A stretch of DNA of 64,000 nucleotides from Cellulosilyticum sp. I15G10I2. GTDB lineage: Bacteria > Bacillota > Clostridia > Lachnospirales > Cellulosilyticaceae. Below, piece after piece: positions 26,095 to 34,853 of the stretch. The stretch covers positions 186,001 through 250,000 of the forward strand of contig NZ_FMMP01000009.1 in the NCBI RefSeq assembly GCF_900095725.1, read 5' to 3'. Positions within the stretch are counted from its first letter, which is position 1, and every line of letters starts with the position of its first letter. Made by a program: the position numbers and the translations under genes. Under the pieces are notes generated by a model, which was given only the letters and a program-made list of their open reading frames with translations, did not search any database and was not told where the DNA came from.

Positions 26095-27810
26095 ATGGCT
26101 AAACCCAAACGCTTACGCAATCAAATTACAGACAGAATTACTTTATCTATTGTTATTATTATAACGATAGTAGGCTTTACACTAGTCTCCCTAACGCTCC
26201 ATACAGCAAAATCTGTAGGAAAATTCGGTTTAAATGTCTTAGGAAATGTCCTGTCTCAAAATGTCAATTCAGAAATGCTGGATACCTATTTTAAAGATAC
26301 CGTGGATACAAAAAATGTCGAAAAAATAAAATCTCAGATTGACAGCTATTATCAACATATTAATAACTTTGTTCCTACTATTTATATTGCCAGCAAACAT
26401 GAGAATACTTGGTTATATATAGCAGGCTATGAATCTAAGACAGCTGTAACGCCTAAGGGCACTCTGATACATACACCAGAGGGGTTAATAGATGCAACTC
26501 ATTCAAATCAATTTACTTATTCTGATCACAATATGAGTCTATCAAAACTTGAATCAACCCTTGACCTATACATTCCATTAACTAATAGTGTTTCACATCC
26601 TACTGTAATGGTCATTGGCCTTAAAACAGCTATTTTTTCTCAGATTATTTTAGGCATTATCCTATCAATACTTGCTTTTTTAGGGATACTTATTTCAGTT
26701 ATAAGATTTGCTACAATGGCTACTGTCAAGCATTCTACTAAAGATATAGATGCTCTGGTTAAAAAAATGAATGAGCTTTCAGATTTTAAAGGAGATCTCA
26801 CTAAACGTGTGGAAATATCAAGCCAAAACGAGGTAGGCCTGTTGGCACAAGATACCAACAAAATGTTGGATTCAATTGGTGACTTTCTTAAAAATGTCTC
26901 TGATGTTACCCATATACTTTCAAACAGCGGCCATGAATATGCCCAGATTATGATTAGTATCACAAACAGCACCCAAACTATTCAAGAACGACTTCGCCGC
27001 ACTGTAGATAGAATTAAAGAACAGTCTTCTTCAACCGAAAATATTTCTGCTAGAATCTACGAGGTCCAGCAAGCTGTTGAAACCGTAGCAATAAGTGCTC
27101 AAAGCGTCAACGAGAACGTCTATACAACTGTCCAAAGGGTCAAGAGGGGCCAAGATAGTATCGAAGAAGTGCAGCGCCATACGCTCACTATGATTGATGA
27201 TATGAAGGAGACAAACGCAAGTGTCTCTACGCTTGAAATGCTTTCAAATCAGATTACAGACATTGTAGATACTATGGTTGGTATAGCTGGTCAGACTAAT
27301 CTTCTCGCCCTTAATGCCTCTATCGAAGCTGCCCGTGCTGGTGAATCTGGCCGTGGCTTTGCAGTTGTTGCAGAGGAGGTAAGAAAACTCGCCGAAAGTT
27401 CAGCCCTTCAATCTCAAGATATTGCAAAACTTATTCATTCTGTTCAAGATACGATCAGTAATGTTTCAAAATATGTATCCTCTACTTCTATGCGTATTGA
27501 TGAAGAACAAAATCTAATCAGCAGCGTAAATGATGAATTTGATGCCATCGTCACCGATGTGGAGCAAATTTCTGATAAAGTTCAAAATGTCTATGGTGCT
27601 ACGGAAGAAATGGTTGCAAGCACAACTGTAGTTTCAGATGCAGTGCAGCACTTAACCCATATTGCAGATGAAAATACCAATGATGCCCTAGAAGTTTCCT
27701 CACAAATGAACGCTCAAGCTAAAAACATCCAAAATATCTCTGATAGTATTTCAAGTTTAAGCGCTTTAGCCTCAAAATTAGACGTCAAGATGAAAGATAT
27801 TAAACTTTAA
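26095..27810 (+). CDS. Methyl-accepting chemotaxis protein
   Basis: About 571 residues. Two membrane helices (about 17-40 and 180-205) enclose a sensor domain of about 140 residues, then HAMP and a long cytoplasmic coiled coil with the signalling tip [20 protein letters not shown]. Start at 26095 with TAGGAG 8 nt upstream; two earlier in-frame starts are closer to the site. Lying divergent from the sensor kinase, it may guide swimming toward the same sugar, but there is no direct evidence. Confidence 0.93.
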   Translation: MAKPKRLRNQITDRITLSIVIIITIVGFTLVSLTLHTAKSVGKFGLNVLGNVLSQNVNSEMLDTYFKDTVDTKNVEKIKSQIDSYYQHINNFVPTIYIASKHENTWLYIAGYESKTAVTPKGTLIHTPEGLIDATHSNQFTYSDHNMSLSKLESTLDLYIPLTNSVSHPTVMVIGLKTAIFSQIILGIILSILAFLGILISVIRFATMATVKHSTKDIDALVKKMNELSDFKGDLTKRVEISSQNEVGLLAQDTNKMLDSIGDFLKNVSDVTHILSNSGHEYAQIMISITNSTQTIQERLRRTVDRIKEQSSSTENISARIYEVQQAVETVAISAQSVNENVYTTVQRVKRGQDSIEEVQRHTLTMIDDMKETNASVSTLEMLSNQITDIVDTMVGIAGQTNLLALNASIEAARAGESGRGFAVVAEEVRKLAESSALQSQDIAKLIHSVQDTISNVSKYVSSTSMRIDEEQNLISSVNDEFDAIVTDVEQISDKVQNVYGATEEMVASTTVVSDAVQHLTHIADENTNDALEVSSQMNAQAKNIQNISDSISSLSALASKLDVKMKDIKL

Positions 27811-27822
27811 CAACCAAAAAAC

Positions 27823-27935
27823 TGTGGTGCCAGGAACCTTTGTATGTTGCCACACCACACAAGAAAGTGTGCAAAAAACGCACACGCTTGTGAAACAGGA
27901 AAGTTTGGTCCCTTGCAAGCAAGACGCACTTTCCT
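27823..27935. repeat. Array of three hairpins in a convergent intergenic region
   Basis: Three successive inverted repeats: TGTGGTG...CACCACA (27823-27859), ACAAG-GTGTGC...GCACAC-CTTGT (27859-27891), and AGGAAAGT...ACTTTCCT with an inner TTGCAAGCAA (27897-27935). They occupy nearly all the space between the chemoreceptor stop and the terminator at 27944-27982. No protein frame is credible here. Function unknown. Confidence 0.6.
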
Positions 27936-27943
27936 ATTTCATA

Positions 27944-27982
27944 AAAAAAGCTAATACAACCAGTCGTTGTATTAGCTTTTTT
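27944..27982. terminator. Bidirectional terminator
   Basis: A 17-bp perfect arm pair, AAAAAAGCTAATACAAC and GTTGTATTAGCTTTTTT, around CAGTC. It serves the chemoreceptor gene from the left and the LacI operon from the right. Confidence 0.92.
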
Positions 27983-27996
27983 CAACTTATTATTTA

Positions 27997-28995
27997 TTAA
28001 ATAATATGCGTACTGTGACGAATGACAATCGTCCCACCAATACGTGTTTTAACATTTTGAAAAGAGGCATCTTCGATAGTCGCATGGAGATGTCTCAATG
28101 CCAAAGAGCCCATTAATTTTTTTGGCACACTCATTGTTGAAAGTGATGGCGAATTAATAGCAGAAAAATGTATATCATCAAATCCAATTACAGCAATATC
28201 ATGGGGTATTTTATATTTAAATTCATTTAGAGCTTTCATCGCACCAATAGCTATAGTATCGTTATCTGCAAAAGCACACCTCGGCAATCTCAAGCCTCGG
28301 CTTAGATAATTTTTCATACTCTCATATGCTCCAAGTAATGTTGGCGTTAATAAAAATTTATTCGAAATATCAAAACTTAGATTTAATTGTTTTGCAGATT
28401 CTTCAAAACTAATAGCACGCTCATCGAAGTTTTGGATACTTATATTACTACGAAAATACGCAATATCCTTATGCCCAAGCGAAGCAAGATGTGATAAAGC
28501 ATGGTAAACAATTTCATGATTGCTTATTGCAATAGCATTACAGTGAAAATTAGGCATTACATTATCAACAACAATATATGGAATTGGTATTTTTTCTAAA
28601 AGAGGATAAGAAAAGAAATCCAGTTCAGTTCCAAGCAGTATTAACCCATGGAAAGCGGTATAATCAATATCTTGGAGGGTCTCCTCTAAGCGATTTTCCG
28701 AAATAACAATACTTAAATTATAGCCTTGACTGCGACAATCATTCTCAATAGAATCCATAATAGCAGAAATAAATCCTGCATTTTCTTCCACAATCATACC
28801 ATGTTTTATATATTTTAAAAATAATATATTTTTAGGTACAGTACCTGCTTTTTTAGGAAGAGGATAGTGATATTGATCTAGTAGATCTAAGATCTGTTTG
28901 CGAGTTTCTTTTCCTACACCCTTTTTGTTATTTAATACAAGAGAAACTGCCGTAGGAGAAACGCCAGCAATATTCGCTATTTCCTTTATTGTCAA
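27997..28995 (-). CDS. LacI-family transcriptional regulator
   Basis: 332 residues. The N-terminal helix-turn-helix reads TIKEIANIAGVSPTAVSLVL, followed by a hinge and a periplasmic-binding-protein-like sensor domain with CAFADNDTIAIGAMKAL and AVIGFDD. The start is TTG at 28995 with AAGGA upstream. It is the last gene of the minus-strand ABC-DhaKL operon and most likely represses that operon until its sugar or phosphate binds. The binding site was not identified with certainty; the palindrome at 36031-36102 upstream of the first gene is one candidate region. Confidence 0.92.
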   Translation of the reverse strand: MTIKEIANIAGVSPTAVSLVLNNKKGVGKETRKQILDLLDQYHYPLPKKAGTVPKNILFLKYIKHGMIVEENAGFISAIMDSIENDCRSQGYNLSIVISENRLEETLQDIDYTAFHGLILLGTELDFFSYPLLEKIPIPYIVVDNVMPNFHCNAIAISNHEIVYHALSHLASLGHKDIAYFRSNISIQNFDERAISFEESAKQLNLSFDISNKFLLTPTLLGAYESMKNYLSRGLRLPRCAFADNDTIAIGAMKALNEFKYKIPHDIAVIGFDDIHFSAINSPSLSTMSVPKKLMGSLALRHLHATIEDASFQNVKTRIGGTIVIRHSTHII

Positions 28996-29079
28996 TGTTT
29001 ATCAATCCTTTCCAACTTCCTAATAATTACTACATTCTTAGCATAATTATACCATGTTTAAATATCCTGAACAATGCTT

Positions 29080-29703
29080 TTAAGAGATACTTGTTTCAAA
29101 GGCTCTCATCATCAGCACTGCAACTGCTGCTCCTGGGTCTTGAAGCGCTCTGGATGCTTCACCTCTCGTGGCGGCTCTGCCATGTACAGCAATCATAGTT
29201 GTGGTATGTTCAAATCCTTCTTCTGCAGCTTCCCTCGCTTTTGTTGCCGCCATCTCAAGTGTCTCTCCATATTCTAACGCCAATCTTAGTGCCCTTACTG
29301 CTGGTTCAAGGCCATCAATGAATGTCTTATCGCCTATTTTTGCTTTACCTCTATTGGCAACCCCCTCTAGGTAAGCCTCAAAAATAGTCACAATATCTGC
29401 TGGCTCTAGTTCTGATTTTCCTTTTAAAACTTTACCAGCTTGCATCAGGCCAGAGGCCATCAGCGTCCCCATTGTCGATGGAACAGCAGTTGACATTGCC
29501 TTTCCTGCATTATAAAGCAATCTACCTGCATCTGTTTCGCCGCTCTCTACAACTTTCTTATAAGCCGCAGTAAATCCATCGCTCATAGTAAGACCTAAAT
29601 CACCGTCTCCTACTACACTATCTAGTTTAATTAAATAATCTCTATGTTCACACATAATATCTTGCATTTCTTTTAAAAGTTTAATCAAATAAGTATTATT
29701 CAT
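29080..29703 (-). CDS. dhaL: Dihydroxyacetone-kinase-like subunit DhaL
   Basis: About 207 residues. The nucleotide/metal site reads VVGDGDLGLTMSDGF, with the aspartates that hold two Mg ions and ADP in DhaL, and later a TMGTLMASGL loop. The start at 29703 has AAGGAGG 9 nt upstream; a TTG three codons earlier is too close. In PTS-linked systems DhaL keeps its ADP and is re-phosphorylated by DhaM, but no dhaM lies in this operon. It may use ATP directly, as in the DhaK/DhaL-type kinases for erythrulose, or use a DhaM from elsewhere. Confidence 0.9.
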   Translation of the reverse strand: MNNTYLIKLLKEMQDIMCEHRDYLIKLDSVVGDGDLGLTMSDGFTAAYKKVVESGETDAGRLLYNAGKAMSTAVPSTMGTLMASGLMQAGKVLKGKSELEPADIVTIFEAYLEGVANRGKAKIGDKTFIDGLEPAVRALRLALEYGETLEMAATKAREAAEEGFEHTTTMIAVHGRAATRGEASRALQDPGAAVAVLMMRAFETSIS

Positions 29704-29717
29704 AATATACAACCTCC

Positions 29718-30728
29718 TTACATTTGTACAAAGAAAGGTGTTTGTGCTGGTGCATCAAGTAATCCTCTTAATTCATCATCTAATTTTAGTAATGAAATCG
29801 AAAATCCTGCCATTTCAAGAGAGGTAGCATATTCGCCAACATAATAGCGGTGCACCTTGATACCCTTTTCCTTTAAAGAAGCATTAATTCTTCTAGTTAC
29901 AATATATTGTTCATCCAGCGGCGTTGCCCCAAGTCCATTTACAAGAACAGCCACTTCATCACCAGATACATATGGAATATCCGCAACTATTTTGTCTAAC
30001 ATTTCATCCACTATTTTGTCAGCTGATTCTAATTTACCTCGTCTAATACCTGTTTCACCATGAATCCCCATACCAATTTCCATTTCATCTTCACCAATCG
30101 AGAAACCCGGTGTGCCAACCCTAGGTACGATACAAGGGGTTAAGGCTACACCCATCGTTCTTACATTAAGTGCTGCTTTTTCAGCTATACGTTTTACCTC
30201 GTCTAAACTCATCATGGCGTCAGCAGCTGCCCCTGCACATTTATAAACAAAGATAATACCTGCAACGCCTCTTCTGGTATTTTTTTCACCTTCTGCTGCT
30301 GGTCCTGCCGAAGCAACATCTTCACCCGCTACAACACTTTCAACCCGGATATCTTCTTCAAAATCTGCCATTTCAGCTGCCATATCAAAGTTGAAAATAT
30401 CTCCATTGTAGTTGCCATAGATGTATAATACTCCAGCTCCAGAATCAATTTCTTTTGTAACAGCTAACATTTGTTCTGCACTCGGTGATTGGAATACATC
30501 CCCTACAGAACATCCATCCAACATTCCTTTACCTACATAGCCCAAAAATAATGGTAAATGTCCTGAACCTCCACCTGTCGCGATACCTACTTTGCCTTCT
30601 TTTTTATTAACAGATACTAGACAACGTACATCACCAGCTGTATAGGTAATGAGATCTGGATGAGCTATGTATAGTCCTTCTAACATTTCTTTTACATAAT
30701 CCTCTGGTTTGTTAATTACTTTTTTCAT
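29718..30728 (-). CDS. dhaK: Dihydroxyacetone-kinase-like subunit DhaK, possibly for another ketose
   Basis: 336 residues. GGGSGHLPLFLGYVG at 52-66 includes the His57 equivalent, NYNGD gives D110, and MGIHGETG gives H223, the residue that holds the keto-sugar covalently in DhaK. The segment after EDVAS (SAGPAAEGEKNTRRGVAG) differs from the usual DHA kinases near the active site lid. Together with a dedicated sugar ABC importer, this favours a four- or five-carbon ketose rather than free dihydroxyacetone, as an inference. An AGGAGG site precedes the ATG; dhaL follows after 14 nt. Confidence 0.9.
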   Translation of the reverse strand: MKKVINKPEDYVKEMLEGLYIAHPDLITYTAGDVRCLVSVNKKEGKVGIATGGGSGHLPLFLGYVGKGMLDGCSVGDVFQSPSAEQMLAVTKEIDSGAGVLYIYGNYNGDIFNFDMAAEMADFEEDIRVESVVAGEDVASAGPAAEGEKNTRRGVAGIIFVYKCAGAAADAMMSLDEVKRIAEKAALNVRTMGVALTPCIVPRVGTPGFSIGEDEMEIGMGIHGETGIRRGKLESADKIVDEMLDKIVADIPYVSGDEVAVLVNGLGATPLDEQYIVTRRINASLKEKGIKVHRYYVGEYATSLEMAGFSISLLKLDDELRGLLDAPAQTPFFVQM

Positions 30729-30767
30729 ATTATTTACCTCCTAAATTTAATGTTTTTATAACAGTCA

Positions 30768-31250
30768 TTACAGTTCAATTTCAATTTGGTCTTCTGTCGC
30801 ATACTCAACTATCGTGCAATCATTAAAATAGATTCGTTCTGGAAGTACAATAAGTACATGTACTTCTTCTTTATCAATAGGCAGAGCTGCTAAATGCCAC
30901 ACGCCAGTATTTAGTTTAACCATTGTTCCCATTGGTACAATAAAAGCTTCTGTTAATTCTGGTACTGGTTTATTTGATGGTGGTGCAACATGTAAAATAA
31001 CATCAGCATCTAATGGCAGTACGCCTTCAGCTGTAGTATTATGATATTCAGCTGCAGTAACGATCATCTTCTCTGGCTTTTTTGAAACTAAAGCCGAAAA
31101 GGCTATAGGCATATCCCCTGATACTGGAAATAGTACATGATCATGATAAAAATCTCCCAAATTATGCCCTGTCGGATGAGTTATACTATAAAAGCTTCCA
31201 TATGACTTAAAATTTTCTGCACTTATTGGTTTTGCTTGAATCTTTCTCAT
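30768..31250 (-). CDS. Ureidoglycolate lyase (AllA)-like protein
   Basis: 160 residues with the double-stranded beta-helix pattern of the ureidoglycolate lyase family; blocks include the opening KPISAENFKSYGSFY, an FSALVSKKPE strand, and VKLNTGVWHLAALPI, which carries the conserved trp-his near the active site. No other purine or allantoin genes are present, and the gene is locked in a sugar-importer operon, so a role on a sugar or sugar acid (for example a lactone or isomerisation step) is more likely than ureidoglycolate cleavage. Start ATG with AGGTGGG upstream. Confidence 0.75.
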   Translation of the reverse strand: MRKIQAKPISAENFKSYGSFYSITHPTGHNLGDFYHDHVLFPVSGDMPIAFSALVSKKPEKMIVTAAEYHNTTAEGVLPLDADVILHVAPPSNKPVPELTEAFIVPMGTMVKLNTGVWHLAALPIDKEEVHVLIVLPERIYFNDCTIVEYATEDQIEIEL

Positions 31251-31261
31251 ATTAATCCCAC

Positions 31262-32236
31262 CTAACTTTTAAATTTATTTTTTTCTGCTAAAAGCGTTCC
31301 TACCATAACAGCAATTAAAATGATTCCCCATACAAATGTTTTAATAAACGCATTGACTCTTAAGATATTAAAAGCACTAGATACTAACTGCAATACAATA
31401 ACAGCTAATGTAACACCAATTACTTTTCCCCGTCCGCCATCCGGATTAATACCACCCAGTACTACAATAAGCAATGTTAGAAGTGTATAACTAGAACCAT
31501 AATCAGATTTAGCTGAATTATAATGAGATGCTATCAAAATACCTGCGACGCCTCCCAGAATGCCGGATATACCATATGTATAAATTGTAACCTTTAGGTT
31601 ATTGATACCCGAGTATCTAGCAGCTGTTGCATTAGTACCCATAAAACATACATGCTGACCATAAACAGTAGATTTTAGTAAAAAGCCTATACTAATTGCT
31701 GCAATAATAAATATAATAAGTGCGACTGGAATATTGAGTATCGTTCCATTAGCTATCAAGTTAAATGCAGATGGCAAACCTGTAAGTGCCGGCCCTTTTG
31801 TAATAGCAAGCCCAAGCCCTGTATAGAGTTGCAGTCCTCCAAGTGTAACCAACATCGCTGGTATCTGCAGATAGCCTATCAAAAAGCCATTGAATACACC
31901 ACAAAGCCCTCCTACAATGATTGCAGCTAAAATACCTATCGCGATTGAAAGATTGCTCCCTCCCATTCGGATCATCAATGCCGAAGCAATAATGCCAGCT
32001 AAGTTTGCAATGCCTACAAGAGATAAATCAATGCCGCCTGAAATCATAGCCAGCATCATGCCAAAAGCAAGTATGCCAAACTCTGGAAATTGAACACACA
32101 TCCCCTGCAGATTTTTAATACTTAGAAAAGATTTTGGTGCCAAGATCCCCATAATTATAAAAATGAGTATAGCAATTCCAAGTAAAGCAACTGTATTTTT
32201 ATCTGTGTTTTTTAAGGATGTTTTTAGTTTATCCAT
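31262..32236 (-). CDS. Ribose/AI-2-type ABC transporter permease (RbsC/LsrD-like)
   Basis: About 324 residues, eight to ten membrane helices, with the family blocks ISGGIDLSLVGIANLAGI, GVFNGFLIGYLQIPAMLVTLG and GINPDGGRGKVIGV. One of two permeases in the operon. AAGGAGGGA is best spaced for the ATG at 32236. Its C-terminus runs to within 11 nt of the AllA-like gene. Confidence 0.9.
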   Translation of the reverse strand: MDKLKTSLKNTDKNTVALLGIAILIFIIMGILAPKSFLSIKNLQGMCVQFPEFGILAFGMMLAMISGGIDLSLVGIANLAGIIASALMIRMGGSNLSIAIGILAAIIVGGLCGVFNGFLIGYLQIPAMLVTLGGLQLYTGLGLAITKGPALTGLPSAFNLIANGTILNIPVALIIFIIAAISIGFLLKSTVYGQHVCFMGTNATAARYSGINNLKVTIYTYGISGILGGVAGILIASHYNSAKSDYGSSYTLLTLLIVVLGGINPDGGRGKVIGVTLAVIVLQLVSSAFNILRVNAFIKTFVWGIILIAVMVGTLLAEKNKFKS

Positions 32237-32250
32237 TTTCATTTCCCTCC

Positions 32251-33249
32251 TTAAACCTTTGCACTATTAGCAATTTTCTTAGCGCGCAGTGATGTAATAG
32301 ATGTGCCAATTACAATGATTAAACCAACTACTAATGTTTGGAAATGAGTAGGAACCCCAAGCATGATCAAGTTATTTCTTACAAGTGTGATTAACCCTAC
32401 ACCTAAAATAGTTCCAAGAACAGAGCCATGACCTCCTGTAATTCTTGTTCCCCCTATAACTACAGCTGCAATAACCATCATTTCACTTCCCATAAGCACT
32501 TGAGGACTTGCTTGTCTCATAAGAATCATATAAGTAATTCCACCTATACCAGCCAAGCACCCAACTGTCATATAAACAATAAATTGAATTTTAGTTACAT
32601 TAAAGCCAGCAATTCTAGCTGCATTTTTATCTCCACCAATTGCATAAATGCCCCGGCCCAACATCGTGTACTTCAAAATAATATAAGCTCCTATACAAAC
32701 AACAACAGGAATTATAAATAATATTGTAAGTGAATATCTAATACCCTGAGTGTTGGTATAAGTAAATATAAAGACTTGTGAAAGTTTATCAACATTATCT
32801 GGAATATTAGAGATTTCCTTTGTTCCAAGGAAAGCTAATGTTCCGCCGCTCACTACACTACTCACACCTAATGTAGCAATTAGCGGCGGCATTTTCATTT
32901 TAGCTATCAAATAAGCATTGAGAGCACCAAATAAAATACCTATCACCGCTGCCATTACAAATGCAAATAATGGACTGTCAATACCTGCTACAAGCATAAA
33001 TCTAATCGTAGCATAAAGGGAAATACAAGCTATAGCCGGAAAAGAAACATCAATCCCCCCAGATATAATGACTACCATCTCACAAATTGCAAATATAAGT
33101 ATTACAAGCATAGACCGGGATAGACTTACTAAGGTTGGCACACCAAAGAACGCTGCATTAACGCAGCCAATAAGTATAGATAACCCTATAATAATATAAG
33201 CAACAATTATTTCATTTGTGGTCAGTAGATTTCTTATTTTATTATTCAT
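32251..33249 (-). CDS. Ribose/AI-2-type ABC transporter permease (RbsC/LsrC-like)
   Basis: About 332 residues with ISGGIDVSFPAIACIS, GALNAYLIAKMKMPPLIATLG and GGTRITGGHGSVLGT, typical of the RbsC family. I place the start at 33249, where AAGGAGG lies 6 nt upstream; it then overlaps the ATPase stop by 8 nt, a sign of translational coupling. Forms the channel together with the permease encoded next. Confidence 0.9.
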   Translation of the reverse strand: MNNKIRNLLTTNEIIVAYIIIGLSILIGCVNAAFFGVPTLVSLSRSMLVILIFAICEMVVIISGGIDVSFPAIACISLYATIRFMLVAGIDSPLFAFVMAAVIGILFGALNAYLIAKMKMPPLIATLGVSSVVSGGTLAFLGTKEISNIPDNVDKLSQVFIFTYTNTQGIRYSLTILFIIPVVVCIGAYIILKYTMLGRGIYAIGGDKNAARIAGFNVTKIQFIVYMTVGCLAGIGGITYMILMRQASPQVLMGSEMMVIAAVVIGGTRITGGHGSVLGTILGVGLITLVRNNLIMLGVPTHFQTLVVGLIIVIGTSITSLRAKKIANSAKV

Positions 33250-34750
33250 TATCGGCCTCCTTCTTACCACTTAACAAATCTGTTAATGCAGTTTCGTCAA
33301 GTGCCTCTGCATCAAACATTCCAGAGGTCTTGCCGCTCTTCATAATCATAATTTTATTGCAATTATGGATCAGTTCTGGCAGATCATCAGAAATAATAAT
33401 AACGCCTACCCCTTCTTTAACAAGTTCATGTAAAATCTTATGAATATCAGATTTGGAGCCAACATCAACCCCTACTGTCGGACCATTTAGTACTAAAAGC
33501 TTCGGCTCTGTATTTAACCATTTTGCAATAACCATCTTCTGAGCATTTCCCCCAGATAATGTTCGAATGTTGGGTGCTGGTGAAGGTGCAATACAGCCAA
33601 TCTTCTTAATCCACTTCCGAGTAACCTCATACATTTTGGCATGATCCAATTTACCCTTTATCAGATACTTTCTAATGGATGCTGCCACTGTATTATCTTG
33701 AATAGATCGATCTAAAAATAAACCTTGTGTTAATCTATCCTCAGGTACATAACCAATCTTATGCTTCATAGCATCTTCTATTGATTTAATGCTAATTTCT
33801 TTCCCATTTAAAAAGATTCTTCCAGATTCAGCTGGTGCAAGACCAAAAAGCGCATCTCCTATCTCACCACGCCCCGAACCCAAAAGCCCTGTGATTCCTA
33901 GTACATCCCCTTTATTAAGTACAAAACTTACATCCTCAAAAGCACCTTGTCTTGTATAATGCTCTACTTTTAGAATTTCTTCTATTGACCCTTCCGGCCT
34001 ATATGTAGTTTCAACAATATCCCTACCTGTTAAACTTTTAATAAATCTCATCCTATCAAACTCACCTATTGCCCCATTTGCAACATTTTCACCATTACGA
34101 AGAATCGTCAACTTATCTGCAATACCATAAATTTCATCTAATTTATGATTTACTATCACCACAGCAATACCTTTGTCTTTTAATCTTCTGATAATAATAT
34201 TTAATTTATCAACTTCTTTTGCAGTTAAGGCCGTAGTAGGTTCATCTAATATTAAGAGCTTTGCATCATTTATTATTGCCCTGCATATTGCTACCATTTG
34301 CTTATTAGCTACTGATAATCTTTCTACTAAAATACCAGGATCCATATGCGCACCTATTTGTTCCATAGCATGAATCGCAAGTTCTTTTGCTTTCTTCCAA
34401 TTCATCCTCTTAGTTCCTGTCATCAAGGCTCTATTCATTGCAATATTTTCAGCAACTGATAAATTGGGGAAAACAGCAAAGTCTTGATATATAACTTGAA
34501 TGCCTAAGCGTATGGCATCAATCGGGTCAAGATGATCTATTTTTTTACCTTCAATATAAATACTTCCTTGTGTTGCTTCATGAGCACCCGAAATAACCTT
34601 AATAAGTGTTGACTTTCCACAGCCATTTTCACCAGCTAAACAATGTATTTCCCCTTTTTTCACTTCTAAATCTACACCCTTTAGTGCCTCCACACCACCA
34701 AATGACTTCTTAATACCTTCTAGCTTTAGAAATACCTCATTCATTTTCAT
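33242..34750 (-). CDS. Sugar ABC transporter ATPase with two nucleotide-binding domains (RbsA/LsrA-like)
   Basis: 502 residues. Domain 1 has Walker A GENGCGKST, the signature variant LSVANKQM and Walker B LLILDEPTTAL. Domain 2 has a degenerate P-loop (GLLGSGRGEIGDALFG) and signature LSGGNAQKM, as is normal for RbsA-type proteins, where only one site hydrolyses ATP well. Unlike the two family-1 importers in the window, this system brings its own ATPase. It follows the binding-protein gene across a hairpin at 34779-34825. Confidence 0.93.
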   Translation of the reverse strand: MKMNEVFLKLEGIKKSFGGVEALKGVDLEVKKGEIHCLAGENGCGKSTLIKVISGAHEATQGSIYIEGKKIDHLDPIDAIRLGIQVIYQDFAVFPNLSVAENIAMNRALMTGTKRMNWKKAKELAIHAMEQIGAHMDPGILVERLSVANKQMVAICRAIINDAKLLILDEPTTALTAKEVDKLNIIIRRLKDKGIAVVIVNHKLDEIYGIADKLTILRNGENVANGAIGEFDRMRFIKSLTGRDIVETTYRPEGSIEEILKVEHYTRQGAFEDVSFVLNKGDVLGITGLLGSGRGEIGDALFGLAPAESGRIFLNGKEISIKSIEDAMKHKIGYVPEDRLTQGLFLDRSIQDNTVAASIRKYLIKGKLDHAKMYEVTRKWIKKIGCIAPSPAPNIRTLSGGNAQKMVIAKWLNTEPKLLVLNGPTVGVDVGSKSDIHKILHELVKEGVGVIIISDDLPELIHNCNKIMIMKSGKTSGMFDAEALDETALTDLLSGKKEADNE

Positions 34751-34778
34751 CCGCCCTCCTTCTATTGTTCTAAAAATA

Positions 34779-34825
34779 CGAACCTCACTAAGATTCCTCT
34801 AGAGTTGGCATCTTCATGAGGTTCG
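34779..34825 (-). other. Intercistronic hairpin after the binding-protein gene
   Basis: CGAACCTCA (34779-34787) and TGAGGTTCG (34817-34825) close a stem with further inner pairing, followed on the minus strand by TATTTTTAG. It lies between binding-protein stop and ATPase start and could act as a partial terminator or mRNA 3'-end stabiliser. Confidence 0.6.
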
Positions 34826-34853
34826 CACCTATACAACAAGATTGAACTACGTA

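Noticed and set aside
27897-27935. Possible second c-di-GMP riboswitch
   Set aside because: AGGAAAGT and GACGC words resemble parts of the aptamer, but the order and the GCAAAGC core are missing.
30768-31250. Allantoin degradation gene allA
   Set aside because: The fold matches, but no other purine-degradation gene is near and the operon is for sugar uptake.
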